A DNA stretch of 64,000 bases. It comes from Paraburkholderia edwinii. Its GTDB lineage: Bacteria > Pseudomonadota > Gammaproteobacteria > Burkholderiales > Burkholderiaceae. Under the pieces are notes generated by a model. It searched no databases. It was given only the letters and a program-made list of their open reading frames with translations, and was not told the DNA's origin. Shown here one piece after another: positions 9,012-17,320 of this stretch; position 1 is the first letter of the stretch; each line of letters opens with the position of its first letter. The DNA is taken from contig NZ_CP080096.1 of NCBI RefSeq assembly GCF_019428685.1, positions 2,542,001-2,606,000 of the forward strand. The letters are read 5' to 3'. The position numbers and the translations under genes are program-made.

Positions 9012-9757
9012 ATCGTTCCAGCTTTGCCCCCGTTGCAGCATTAGTGGACCGTTCGACCCGTGCGGGTCACGCCCCGTCGCAACGTATGCGTAGTCTGCTG
9101 CGCGACACCGCGCTCTGCGTCACCCAGCTCTCCACAAGCCAGACGCCGAGCGATTACAAGTCGCTTCGCAAGCGAACCGAGCAGTTGGTCATTCAGTTCG
9201 CGGCTGCGCTCAAGCATCACGGCTATCCGCAAGATGTGTGTGAAGACGCGCTTATCGCGCAATGCGGACTGCTCGATGAAACAGCATTGCGCAACCTGTC
9301 CGTCGATGATCAGTCGAAGTGGGATGAGCAGCCCTTGCAAATCGGGCAGACGGGTCGGCACGATGCAGGTGAACGTGTGTTTGAACGGCTTGAGCAACGA
9401 ATGCGCGAAGCGTCGCCGAACGTGGATCTGCTCGAATGCTATGAAACCATTCTCGGATTGGGTTTCGTCGGCCGATATGCGTCGCCTTCATGGGATACGC
9501 ATCAAGGCGACGATGGCGCAACGCGAGCCGGGCTGATCAAGGCGCTCAACGCGCAACTGCAAACGCTCAGACCCGCACGAGATCAGACGTTCATCATTGA
9601 ACGTTCGGGCTGGCGTTTTACGGACTGGCTCTATCGTCTGTCGCCGTGGGCCATTGCGTGTGTCACAGGAGTCGTGGCCGTCGCCGTGTGGCTCGCCTGG
9701 AACGCGACGCTCGATACGCAAGTCACGCATCTTGCCTCTCAAGCGGTGCGCCCGTGA
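9008..9757 (+). CDS. tssL: T6SS inner-membrane protein TssL (DotU family, short form)
   Basis: A 249-residue DotU-type protein with one C-terminal membrane segment (about residues 215-235, WAIACVTGVVAVAVWLAW). The cytoplasmic hook domain shows the family pattern DVCEDALIAQCGLLDE, AGERVFERLEQ and LLECYETILGLGFVGRY. It normally docks TssK and TssE below the TssM/TssJ channel. It starts at 9008 inside the tssK stop (ATGA overlap), and its own stop overlaps the next GTG start, so the three genes are translationally coupled. There is no peptidoglycan-binding domain on TssL itself; that domain is carried by the next protein. A longer upstream frame is a shadow of tssK. Confidence 0.94.
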   Translation: MNRSSFAPVAALVDRSTRAGHAPSQRMRSLLRDTALCVTQLSTSQTPSDYKSLRKRTEQLVIQFAAALKHHGYPQDVCEDALIAQCGLLDETALRNLSVDDQSKWDEQPLQIGQTGRHDAGERVFERLEQRMREASPNVDLLECYETILGLGFVGRYASPSWDTHQGDDGATRAGLIKALNAQLQTLRPARDQTFIIERSGWRFTDWLYRLSPWAIACVTGVVAVAVWLAWNATLDTQVTHLASQAVRP

Positions 9758-11877
9758 CTTATCCGCCCATCAAGTCCGGGTTACTGAAGACTGCGCGGGA
9801 CGGGGTGCATCCACTCAAACCGCCTTTCGAACCATCATTCGAGCCGACATCGTCCGCGCCGCTGCGTTTCGCGTCAACGCCTTTCGAACGCGCATTGAAC
9901 GTTCAGCACGTTCAATCTGATGCCGCCACAGACGGCGCGACCGTGACTCCGTCTAACGGCACACGGCGCCGCGAAACCGAAGGCCTCGGCTACCCCTTCC
10001 GGACAATCGTCGTGTTCATCGCAGCACTGGCACTTGCCGTGCTGTGGCTGGTCCTGCGAGTCAATCCGACATTGGCTTCGCTGCTGACCGCGGTTGTTGG
10101 GCTGCTCGCCGTCTCGCTCGTTTGGTGGCGGACCCAGCAACTCGCATTCGCCAGTTCGCAAAGCGCGCATGTACTTGCGGCACTCGGTGCTGTGACGTCG
10201 CAAATCCCGGTCCGGTTGCGTGCGAGTATGCCGTTGGCCGTCGTGATCGGCGACGGCTTGTCTGCGATCTTCGATCGAGCCGGCGAAGCGCGCTTCGCGC
10301 ATGTCGGCGATGGCGCAATCTGGATACGTGCTGAACGGATACAGGACCTGCCGAGCCTATCGGTCGCTGTCCGACAGTGGCGCAATGGCCGTGCGCCAGA
10401 TGGCTTCGTGCTCTCCGTCGCGCCCGCTCTGCATTCGGACGTCGATATGCTGACGCAACGGCTTCGCGTGATGCGTCAGGCGGTAGCCGACGCATCACGA
10501 ATGCTTGGTGCGCGTTTGCCGGGCTACCTCGCCATCTATCAGCGCGTAACGAAGGATGGAAACTCGCCCGATGGAAATTCCCCTGCAGCGGCAGCCGCAA
10601 CGGGCGATCAGGCAGTTGGAGCGAGTTCCGCCGACTTGTCAAAATCAACGCTGTCTGACGCAGCCGATTCCGGCACGCATTCATCGGGGCTCGCAAGGGG
10701 CGTCACAGCACCGCTGTGGTACGGCGTGTCGTCGGCCACCCGTCTTCTTCCGCAGGGAGCCATTCCGGCTGCGACACAGCAGCCAGCCACGATCGGCGCC
10801 GCAGGCCCGTTCGATCCCATCATTCGCGCCGCAGAATCCAATGCACTAGAAAACAATGCACTAAGTGCCGATACGCGACAAGCGACTTCTGCCTATTCCG
10901 CCGTCACCAGAGCCGCCGCCCTGACATCGCTCATCAATTGGACGCAGCGTATGGTGATCGACACGCTAACCGACCATCGCCAACCTTCGGCACCCTGCAC
11001 GCTGCACGGCGTCGGCTGGATCGATTGCGGTCCCGCAACCGGGAGGGGCAAGCCATGGGAGCTGCACGTCGAATCGCAAACCGCGGTCGTACCCGCAACC
11101 CTGCCCGCATCACCACCGCCATGGCCTCTGCCGCAGCAGCTTATCGAGGCGATGCCGCAGCGGCGCTGGATATCTCCCCGGCTCGCCGCGCTTGCTCACG
11201 CGTTCGCGCTCACCGCGTGCGCGGCTGCAGTCGCCTTCTGGGGCGCGGCATCGAATAACGCAAACCTGCTCGAACACATCAACGCTGACCTGCAACGCTA
11301 CGCGCTGATCCCCGCCGCGAAAGGTACCGCTCAGGATGCCGCGAAAGACTATGCAAAGCGCGATGCACTGCAGGCGCTCGTCGCCGATCGCGATCAGCTC
11401 GAGCAGTACGCGCGTCTCGGTATTCCGCTGCATCTGTCGTTCGGTATGTACCGCGGCGCGCAGCTGATACCGATGCTCAACGACGCGATTGCGACGTATC
11501 AGCCTCCAGCGGCGCCGCCCGTCGTCGTCACGCTCGACAGCATGTCGCTATTCGACAGCGGCAACGCGCAACTGAAGCCCGGCTCGACACGCGCGCTGGT
11601 CAGTGCGCTCGAGATGATCAGGTCGCATCCCGGCAAGCGGATTCTGGTTGCCGGTCACACCGACGCAACCGGCGCGCCGGACAGCAACTTGAGGCTCTCG
11701 ATCGCCCGGGCGGCGGCCGTGCGCGACTGGCTGATCGACGCGTCGGGTATGCCCGCCACGCAATTCGCGATCCAGGGCTATGGCGACACGCGGCCCGTCG
11801 CGAACAACGATGCTCCCGAGGGTCGCGCAAAGAACCGTCGCGTCGAAATCACACTCGTGCCCGAAGCAGCTCCGTAG
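9754..11877 (+). CDS. TssM-like (IcmF) membrane protein with C-terminal OmpA peptidoglycan-binding domain
   Basis: The GTG at 9754-9756 overlaps the tssL stop and gives 707 residues. Two membrane helices lie at about 84-101 and 108-124, and a third at about 480-500. Between them is a stretch resembling the NTPase-like region of TssM: PLAVVIGDG, QWRNGRAPDGFVLSV, and LGARLPGYLAIYQ followed by VTK. Neither a Walker A (GxxxxGKT) nor the DTAG-type motif is present. After the third helix, LHLSFGMYRGAQL recalls the TssM GLYQG segment. The last 119 residues (589-707) are an OmpA_C domain (FDSGNAQLKPGS, VAGHTDATG, LSIARAAAVRDWL, NRRVEI). The likely role is to anchor the TssK/TssL complex to peptidoglycan in place of separate TssM and TagL. 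The OmpA domain is certain; TssM kinship is inferred from motif order. Confidence 0.8.
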   Translation: MTYPPIKSGLLKTARDGVHPLKPPFEPSFEPTSSAPLRFASTPFERALNVQHVQSDAATDGATVTPSNGTRRRETEGLGYPFRTIVVFIAALALAVLWLVLRVNPTLASLLTAVVGLLAVSLVWWRTQQLAFASSQSAHVLAALGAVTSQIPVRLRASMPLAVVIGDGLSAIFDRAGEARFAHVGDGAIWIRAERIQDLPSLSVAVRQWRNGRAPDGFVLSVAPALHSDVDMLTQRLRVMRQAVADASRMLGARLPGYLAIYQRVTKDGNSPDGNSPAAAAATGDQAVGASSADLSKSTLSDAADSGTHSSGLARGVTAPLWYGVSSATRLLPQGAIPAATQQPATIGAAGPFDPIIRAAESNALENNALSADTRQATSAYSAVTRAAALTSLINWTQRMVIDTLTDHRQPSAPCTLHGVGWIDCGPATGRGKPWELHVESQTAVVPATLPASPPPWPLPQQLIEAMPQRRWISPRLAALAHAFALTACAAAVAFWGAASNNANLLEHINADLQRYALIPAAKGTAQDAAKDYAKRDALQALVADRDQLEQYARLGIPLHLSFGMYRGAQLIPMLNDAIATYQPPAAPPVVVTLDSMSLFDSGNAQLKPGSTRALVSALEMIRSHPGKRILVAGHTDATGAPDSNLRLSIARAAAVRDWLIDASGMPATQFAIQGYGDTRPVANNDAPEGRAKNRRVEITLVPEAAP

Positions 11878-11926
11878 CGTAGTGACTACCCGCGTCGGAT
11901 AGCTCAGATTCACCCATTCGTTTGAC

Positions 11927-11951
11927 TCCCGAAGCGCACCCCGCTTCGGGA
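11927..11951 (+). promoter_or_regulatory. Perfect hairpin in the hcp leader
   Basis: TCCCGAAGCG (11927-11936) pairs perfectly with CGCTTCGGGA (11942-11951) around a five-base loop. A third partial copy of the arm, GCGCTTCGGG, lies a little further on near 11970. No T-run follows, so it is not a standard terminator. It lies between the TssM-like/OmpA gene and hcp. A processing or attenuation role that lifts hcp expression above the upstream genes is plausible but inferred. Confidence 0.5.
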
Positions 11952-12021
11952 ATGAGTATCCCGGAGCCTCGCGCTTCGGGCCATCGTTGCAGTACGAAAC
12001 AGCAGGAAAAGGGAGAGAAAA

Positions 12022-12507
12022 ATGGCAATTCCAGCGTACATGTGGCTCAAGGATGATGGCGGCGCAGACATCAAAGGCTCCGTGACAGTACAAGGCCGTG
12101 AGGGCAGCGTCGAACTCGTCGCATTCGATCACAGCGTCCACATTCCGACCGACGGCAATACCGGCAAGCTCACGGGCACGCGCGTGCACAAGCCGATTAC
12201 GCTCACCAAGGAAACGGACTCGTCGACGCCATACCTTTACAAGGCGGTGACGAGCGGACAAACCCTCAAGAGCGTCGAGATCAAGTGGTACAGGATCGAC
12301 GACGCAGGCAAGGAAAAGGAGTACTTCAACACGAAGCTCGACAACGTGAAGATCGTCGCCGTGAAGCCGAAGATGCTCGACATCAAGAACCCCGACTTCG
12401 AGAAGCACAACCATCTTGAAGACGTGGAACTGCGTTACGAGACGATCACGTGGTCTTACAAGGACGGCAACATCATCCATAAGGACACGTGGAACGAGCG
12501 TTCCTGA
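12022..12507 (+). CDS. hcp (tssD): T6SS inner-tube protein Hcp
   Basis: A 161-residue Hcp that stacks as hexameric rings inside the sheath and is secreted with VgrG. The start ATG follows GGGAGAG at good distance. Family hallmarks are MAIPAYMWLKDDGG, the FDHSVHIPTD loop, TGTRVHKPITLTKETDSS (quoted in part) and the C-terminal LEDVELRYETITWSYKDGN. It lies 144 bases after the OmpA-domain gene, behind a strong hairpin, and 249 bases before clpV. Such spacing around hcp is common because the protein is made in large excess. There is no effector extension. Confidence 0.97.
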   Translation: MAIPAYMWLKDDGGADIKGSVTVQGREGSVELVAFDHSVHIPTDGNTGKLTGTRVHKPITLTKETDSSTPYLYKAVTSGQTLKSVEIKWYRIDDAGKEKEYFNTKLDNVKIVAVKPKMLDIKNPDFEKHNHLEDVELRYETITWSYKDGNIIHKDTWNERS

Positions 12508-12756
12508 TCGTTTGAATCGATGTCATGCGGCGCAGTCGCCCTAAAGTTGCCCCGCAGTTGCCGCACTTGCCGCACTTGCGCCCCAGCGCCGCACGCTAGC
12601 CACGAAATCGACGAAAGCCTTACTTCGCCAGCTTGCGCCGTCGCGCAGCTGGCGCATCGAAGTAGTGATCGACGGCAGATATCAGCGGTACATGAACGCA
12701 ACATCTGCCCCGCTTTTTTTGACTGTGTGATTTCTCCCCTGCGAGACGATCGAAGC

Positions 12757-15645
12757 ATGTCCGTTATGAATACCCGAGACACGTCCGCGCTGCTGCGCAG
12801 GCTCAACCCTCATTGCGCCCATGCACTCGAAGCCGCCGCGAATCTTTGCCAGGCGCGTCTTGCGGGTGAAATCTCCGTCGAGCACTGGCTCCTGAAACTG
12901 ATCGAGGCCGGCGACGGCGATGTCCCTGCCCTGCTCGAGCATTGCGACATCGATATCGACTCGCTCTGGCACGCGCTCCTCCAATCGATCGATCGCGCGC
13001 CACGCAATCTGCGCGGCAAGCCAGCGCTCTCGCTGCAGGCTGCCACCGTATTGCAGGATGCGTGGAGTCATGCGTTGCTGGATGCCGCAGCCAACCCTAC
13101 CGGCGACGCGATCCGCTCGGGCCATCTGCTGCAGGCTATCGTCGAAGCACCGCACGTACTGCATACGCGTCGCGCGTTGTCTCTGCTGCCACTGTCCGGC
13201 GCCCAGATCCAAAGGCTGTTACCGCGGCTCGGCAGACGGTCCGTCGAACATATACCAACGCCCGCGCACGATCCCGAATCGGACATCGATCCGTTCTCGC
13301 GCGAGCCTATCGGCACAACCCGCACGACCGGCACACTTGGCACAACCGGCATTCCCGGCACTCCCGGGACAACCGGCACAACCGGCAAACCCCAAATAAC
13401 CACGCCCGCCACGCCGGCCGAACCGACAGCCACGTACGCGCAACCGCATACCCCAACGCCCGCGCCCACACTTCATCAACCGCAAGCCCAGGCGCACGCC
13501 CACGCCCCAACATCCGCGCCCGGCGAAGCCCTTTCCCGCTTCGCCCTCGACCTGACGGACAAAGCACGCCGCAGCGAGATCGATCCAGTCTACGGACGCG
13601 ACCAGGAAATCCAGCAGATGGTCGATGTCCTCGTGCGCCGGCGTAAAAACAATCCGATTCTCGTCGGCGAGCCCGGCGTCGGCAAAACGGCGCTCGTCGA
13701 AGGCCTCGCTCTGCGTGTCGTCGAAGGGAACGTGCCGAACCGGATCCGCGACGTGCGCATCCTTACGCTCGACCTCGGACTCCTGCAGGCCGGCGCCGGC
13801 ATCAAAGGCGAGTTCGAACAGCGTCTTAAGAACGTGATCGACGAAGTACGCGTGTCGCCGGTGCCCATCCTGCTTTTTATCGACGAAGCGCATACGCTGA
13901 TCGGCGCCGGCAACGCCGTCGGCGGAGCCGACGCGGCAAACCTGCTGAAGCCCGCGCTCGCGCGCGGCGAGTTGCGGACCATCGCCGCCACCACGTGGTC
14001 GGAGTTCAAGGAATTTTTCGAACGCGACGCCGCGCTGGAGCGGCGCTTTCAGATCGTCAAGGTCGACGAGCCCGATGACGACGCCGCATGCCTGATGCTG
14101 CGCGGGCTTGTCAGTCTCTACGCGCAATACCATCGCGTGCATATTCGTGATGACGCGCTCGTCGCGGCGGTGAAGCTATCGCGTCGTTATATTCCCGCGC
14201 GGCAGTTGCCCGACAAGGCCGTCGATCTCATCGACACTGCGGCGGGACGCGTCAGGATGACGCTCGAGTCGCCACCGGCGGAATTGCAGCGAGCACGCGC
14301 AGCGGTGGCCGCACTCGAACTGGAGCGCGCAACGCTCGACGCAGACCAGCTGGCCGGTATCGCGAACGAAGACGTCCAAACGCGCCGCGCCACGCTCGAC
14401 GTGTTGGTCGCAACGACTACCGAGGAACACGCGAAGCTGCAAGCGCGTTACGAACAGGAGCTCGCTCTCGTCACCACGCTGCACGCACAACGCGACGCCG
14501 AACCATCGGCGCGGGACCCGCACGCGTTAAACAAAGCACGCGAAGCGCTTGCCGACGCGCAACGCAGCACCCCGCTCGTATTTGCCGAAGTCGATGCACA
14601 AGCGGTCGCGCGCGTGGTTGCCGAATGGACCGGCATCCCCGTCGGCGACCTCGTCGACGACGAACTGCAGCGCCTGCTGACGCTCGAAGCGCAGCTTGCC
14701 CAACGCGTCGTCGCGCAAGACGATGCGCTGGCCGCACTCGCCGAAAGCCTGCGTACCGCAAAAGCCGGACTCGGCAACGAACATGCGCCGCTTGGCGTGT
14801 TTCTGCTCATCGGCCCTTCCGGCGTCGGCAAGACCGAAACGGCGCTCGCGATTGCTGACCTGCTGTTTGGCGGCGAAGCCGCGCTGACCACGATCAACAT
14901 GTCGGAATACCAGGAAGCGCACACGGTCTCGCAACTAAAGGGCTCGCCGCCCGGCTACGTCGGCTATGGCCGCGGCGGCATTCTGACGGAAGCCGTCAGG
15001 CAACGCCCGTATAGCGTGATCCTGCTCGACGAAGTCGAAAAAGCGCACCGCGACGTGCTGGATCTGTTCTATCAGGTATTCGATCGCGGCATGATGCGCG
15101 ACGGCGAAGGACGCGAGATCGACTTTCGCCATTGCGTGATTCTGATGACGTCGAATCTCGGCAGCACGCAAATCGACGACGCGACTTCCGGTAACCAGGC
15201 GATCTCTCAAGCGGAACTGTTCGACGCGATCCGTCCGACGCTCATCGCTCACTTCCAGCCGGCGCTGCTCGCGCGTTTCCAGACACTCGTCTATCGACCG
15301 CTGGCCCCGGACTCGCTCGCCTCGATCCTTCGGCTCAAGCTTGCGAAAGTCGCGGATCGCCTGCAGCGGCAACACGATGTCCGGCTAGTTTGCGACGACG
15401 CGCTGATCCATGCGCTCGCTCGGCACTGCATTGAACGAGACTCCGGCGCGCGCAGCATCGACGCGTTTATCCATCAGCGCATTTTGCCGGTCGTCGCGCG
15501 CGAACTGCTCGCGCGCGTCGCATCGGGCGCCGCCCCCGCTCAAGTGCGACTGTCAGGTTCGCCGGAAGGCAACCTGACGATCGATTTCATCGAACACGAC
15601 ATCGCAGAGGGCGTCAGTAAATCTCCGATACCCGAGGTCGCATAA
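12757..15645 (+). CDS. clpV (tssH): T6SS AAA+ sheath-recycling ATPase ClpV
   Basis: A double-AAA+ unfoldase of 962 residues that extracts TssC from contracted sheath. The start is placed at ATG 12757 (MSVMNTRDTSALLRRLN), which fits the family N-domain; an upstream ATG at 12520 adds 79 residues of unrelated Cys/Arg-rich sequence. The second ATG at 12766 is also possible. Walker A motifs are GEPGVGKTALVE (about residue 305) and GPSGVGKTETAL (about 686); Walker B motifs are LLFIDEAH and ILLDEVEKAH. Between the N-domain and AAA1 (about residues 180-250) is an unusual linker rich in Gly-Thr and then Pro-Ala-His, coded by short DNA repeats. It lies 249 bases after hcp and 97 bases before tssE. Confidence 0.95.
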   Translation: MSVMNTRDTSALLRRLNPHCAHALEAAANLCQARLAGEISVEHWLLKLIEAGDGDVPALLEHCDIDIDSLWHALLQSIDRAPRNLRGKPALSLQAATVLQDAWSHALLDAAANPTGDAIRSGHLLQAIVEAPHVLHTRRALSLLPLSGAQIQRLLPRLGRRSVEHIPTPAHDPESDIDPFSREPIGTTRTTGTLGTTGIPGTPGTTGTTGKPQITTPATPAEPTATYAQPHTPTPAPTLHQPQAQAHAHAPTSAPGEALSRFALDLTDKARRSEIDPVYGRDQEIQQMVDVLVRRRKNNPILVGEPGVGKTALVEGLALRVVEGNVPNRIRDVRILTLDLGLLQAGAGIKGEFEQRLKNVIDEVRVSPVPILLFIDEAHTLIGAGNAVGGADAANLLKPALARGELRTIAATTWSEFKEFFERDAALERRFQIVKVDEPDDDAACLMLRGLVSLYAQYHRVHIRDDALVAAVKLSRRYIPARQLPDKAVDLIDTAAGRVRMTLESPPAELQRARAAVAALELERATLDADQLAGIANEDVQTRRATLDVLVATTTEEHAKLQARYEQELALVTTLHAQRDAEPSARDPHALNKAREALADAQRSTPLVFAEVDAQAVARVVAEWTGIPVGDLVDDELQRLLTLEAQLAQRVVAQDDALAALAESLRTAKAGLGNEHAPLGVFLLIGPSGVGKTETALAIADLLFGGEAALTTINMSEYQEAHTVSQLKGSPPGYVGYGRGGILTEAVRQRPYSVILLDEVEKAHRDVLDLFYQVFDRGMMRDGEGREIDFRHCVILMTSNLGSTQIDDATSGNQAISQAELFDAIRPTLIAHFQPALLARFQTLVYRPLAPDSLASILRLKLAKVADRLQRQHDVRLVCDDALIHALARHCIERDSGARSIDAFIHQRILPVVARELLARVASGAAPAQVRLSGSPEGNLTIDFIEHDIAEGVSKSPIPEVA
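13312..13389 (+). repeat. Short tandem repeats coding a Gly-Thr-rich linker in ClpV
   Basis: Degenerate repeats of about nine bases, of the type GGCACAACC and ACCGGCACA, recur through this stretch and code Thr-Thr-Gly and Pro-Gly-Thr units at about residues 186-211 of ClpV. The reading frame stays open, and the number of units could vary between strains by slippage. The repeats fall in a flexible interdomain linker, so length changes should be tolerated. Confidence 0.75.
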
Positions 15646-15742
15646 CAAACGCAACTGCATAAACAAACGAAACCACAGCAAGAACAACCGCAACCACAGC
15701 ACAAACAAACGCAACCGCACAAAGCACCGCACGAGCCAAACC
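15646..15742 (+). repeat. A/C-rich repetitive spacer between clpV and tssE
   Basis: The 97 bases between clpV and tssE consist largely of repeated AAACAAACGCAAC and CAACCACAGCA-like units with almost no T or G runs. As RNA this would be an unstructured CAA-rich leader, a kind of sequence known to promote translation even without a Shine-Dalgarno site. That fits the weak ribosome site of tssE (GAGCC six bases before the ATG). The role is inferred. Confidence 0.6.
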
Positions 15743-16153
15743 ATGTCCGCCGGCCCTTCCCTTTACGATGTCCTGCTCGCGCATATCGGCGGCGAGCCGC
15801 TCGATGCGCACAACGACCGCACGCTCGAATGCCTGAGCGTGCAGCAAAACGTGCGTCGCATTCTGAATACGCGTGCGGGCGCGCTCAAGCATCTGCCGGA
15901 CTACGGGCTGCCCGACCTGACCAATATTTACAAGGCACTGCCCGCGTCGGCGCACCGCCTCAAGGAGCAGATGGAAGCCACGCTGCTGAAGTACGAGCCA
16001 CGCATCCGCTCGATCGACGTCACGATTCTCGATAACGACGACCCCGGCGTGCTCGTCAGCTTCGAAATGGCCTGCCATCTGCGCAACACAGGCCTCGTGC
16101 GGTTCGGCACACACTTCGAGCCACCCGGCCGCATGCGTATCGACCGCCGTTGA
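15743..16153 (+). CDS. tssE: T6SS baseplate protein TssE (gp25-like)
   Basis: A 136-residue gp25-like baseplate protein that helps start sheath assembly. Visible family features are a short N-terminal SLYDVLLAHIGG, SVQQNVRRILNTRAGAL, the strongly conserved LPDYGLPDL, and TLLKYEPRI with a following beta-strand ending VSFEMACHLR. It has the usual length. It is the last recognisable gene of the right T6SS arm; the next gene is an unrelated regulator. TssF and TssG, which normally accompany TssE in the baseplate, do not follow it. Confidence 0.94.
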   Translation: MSAGPSLYDVLLAHIGGEPLDAHNDRTLECLSVQQNVRRILNTRAGALKHLPDYGLPDLTNIYKALPASAHRLKEQMEATLLKYEPRIRSIDVTILDNDDPGVLVSFEMACHLRNTGLVRFGTHFEPPGRMRIDRR

Positions 16154-16328
16154 GCGCAGTATCAAAACCCAGGAGTCGCCGCCAAAGTCTCTCGCTCAGT
16201 ATCTCTATTCAGAAAACTCAGTAACCTCAATAATTTAAAAAACACAGTTACAAACACGCATGTAACTTGTCAACGAATCCTGATGGGGTTACGCTTGACA
16301 GACCTGATCGCACTGACGGGGTCGCCAA

Positions 16329-17018
16329 ATGAACCGTCCCTCCGTACCGGCGCTCTTTATCGCCGATGCACCGGCTCTCGATTTTCTCAATTCGATCGCA
16401 GCACCGGTCGATATCGAAATCGACTGGATCGATAGCGGCGAGGCCTTGCTGACCTGGCTCGGGCAGGCATCGCTCGTGCCTGAGCCGGTACTCGAATCGT
16501 TTCGCAAGCGCGCGTCGCCGGGTGAACTGGACGCCGTCGCCGAGCAGGCGAGAAGCCTGCGCGAATGGTTCCGGGAGTTCGTCACAAGGCATAAGGGGAA
16601 GCCTTTGACGCCGGAAGCACTCGCCGATATCGAGCCGTTGAGGCGATTACTCGAACGCGACGACACCTACGCCGAAATCGTCGCGCACGACCATGGCGAA
16701 GGCCCCGTATTCGCACTTGAACCGCGGCGTCGCTGGCGTTCGCCCGAGTCCCTGCTGCTGCCCGTGGCGCAAACGCTCGCGAGGCTCATTTGCGACGAAG
16801 ACTTTTCGCATGTGAGAGCTTGCGAGGGCCCGCAATGCACGATGCTGTTCGCGGATCACACGCACGGTCATAGCCGCAGATGGTGCAGCATGGCGCTTTG
16901 CGGAAACCGCGCGAAAGTCGCCGCGCATCGCAAACGCCAGAAAGAAACCTCCCAAAACCCGGTGTGCGACCCGCTGCAAAACCCGTCCCCGGTCAATGCG
17001 ACCACCAGGGGGCCATGA
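16329..17018 (+). CDS. CGNR zinc-finger transcriptional regulator (ABATE domain)
   Basis: A 229-residue protein with an N-terminal ABATE-like domain (ALDFLNSIAAPVDIEIDWI and following) and a C-terminal CGNR finger. The finger shows C..P.C (ACEGPQC) and WCSMALCGNRAKVAAHRKRQ. The four cysteines should bind zinc, and the basic tail should contact DNA. Family members are thought to act as stress or ligand-responsive regulators; no specific target is known to me. The gene lies 175 bases after tssE in AT-richer DNA that contains GTTAC-N10-GTAAC (16247-16266), a possible operator. Its stop is followed at once by an 11-base tandem repeat. A link to T6SS control is possible from position only. Confidence 0.88.
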   Translation: MNRPSVPALFIADAPALDFLNSIAAPVDIEIDWIDSGEALLTWLGQASLVPEPVLESFRKRASPGELDAVAEQARSLREWFREFVTRHKGKPLTPEALADIEPLRRLLERDDTYAEIVAHDHGEGPVFALEPRRRWRSPESLLLPVAQTLARLICDEDFSHVRACEGPQCTMLFADHTHGHSRRWCSMALCGNRAKVAAHRKRQKETSQNPVCDPLQNPSPVNATTRGP

Positions 17019-17117
17019 AGCGGCCACTGAGCGGCCACTGAGCGGCCACTGAGCGGCCACCGAGCGGCCACTGAACGGCCACTGAACGGCCACTGAACGA
17101 CCACTAAGCGACCACCA
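17019..17117 (+). repeat. Nine tandem copies of an 11-base repeat
   Basis: Nine head-to-tail units of AGCGGCCACTG fill exactly 99 bases. Units 1-3 and 5 are identical, unit 4 differs by one base (CCACCG), and units 6-9 change toward AACGGCCACTG, AACGACCACTA and AGCGACCACCA. The array starts at the base after the CGNR gene stop. Eleven is not a multiple of three, so it is not coding. There are no spacers, so it is not a CRISPR array. Confidence 0.95.
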
Positions 17118-17320
17118 ATCCCCCACTAGATCACAGCACATCCCCACTCCGCTTGCAAAAACGCACGGCGCGCACCACACCGCACGAAAACGCGCCGCAC
17201 CGAGCCCGCTAAAATAAAGCCCGCCATTCAAGCACCTGATCGAACAGTGCAACATACTGTGCAACAGAACAGCGCGAAGAACAGCCCGACATGGCGTTCA
17301 GCGTTTTGCAAGGTACCCAT

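Noticed and set aside
12520..12756. N-terminal extension of ClpV
   Set aside because: The 79 extra codons are Cys/Arg-rich, lack family similarity and lie in the hcp-clpV gap.
17019..17117. CRISPR array
   Set aside because: Repeats are 11 bases with no spacers and no cas genes nearby.
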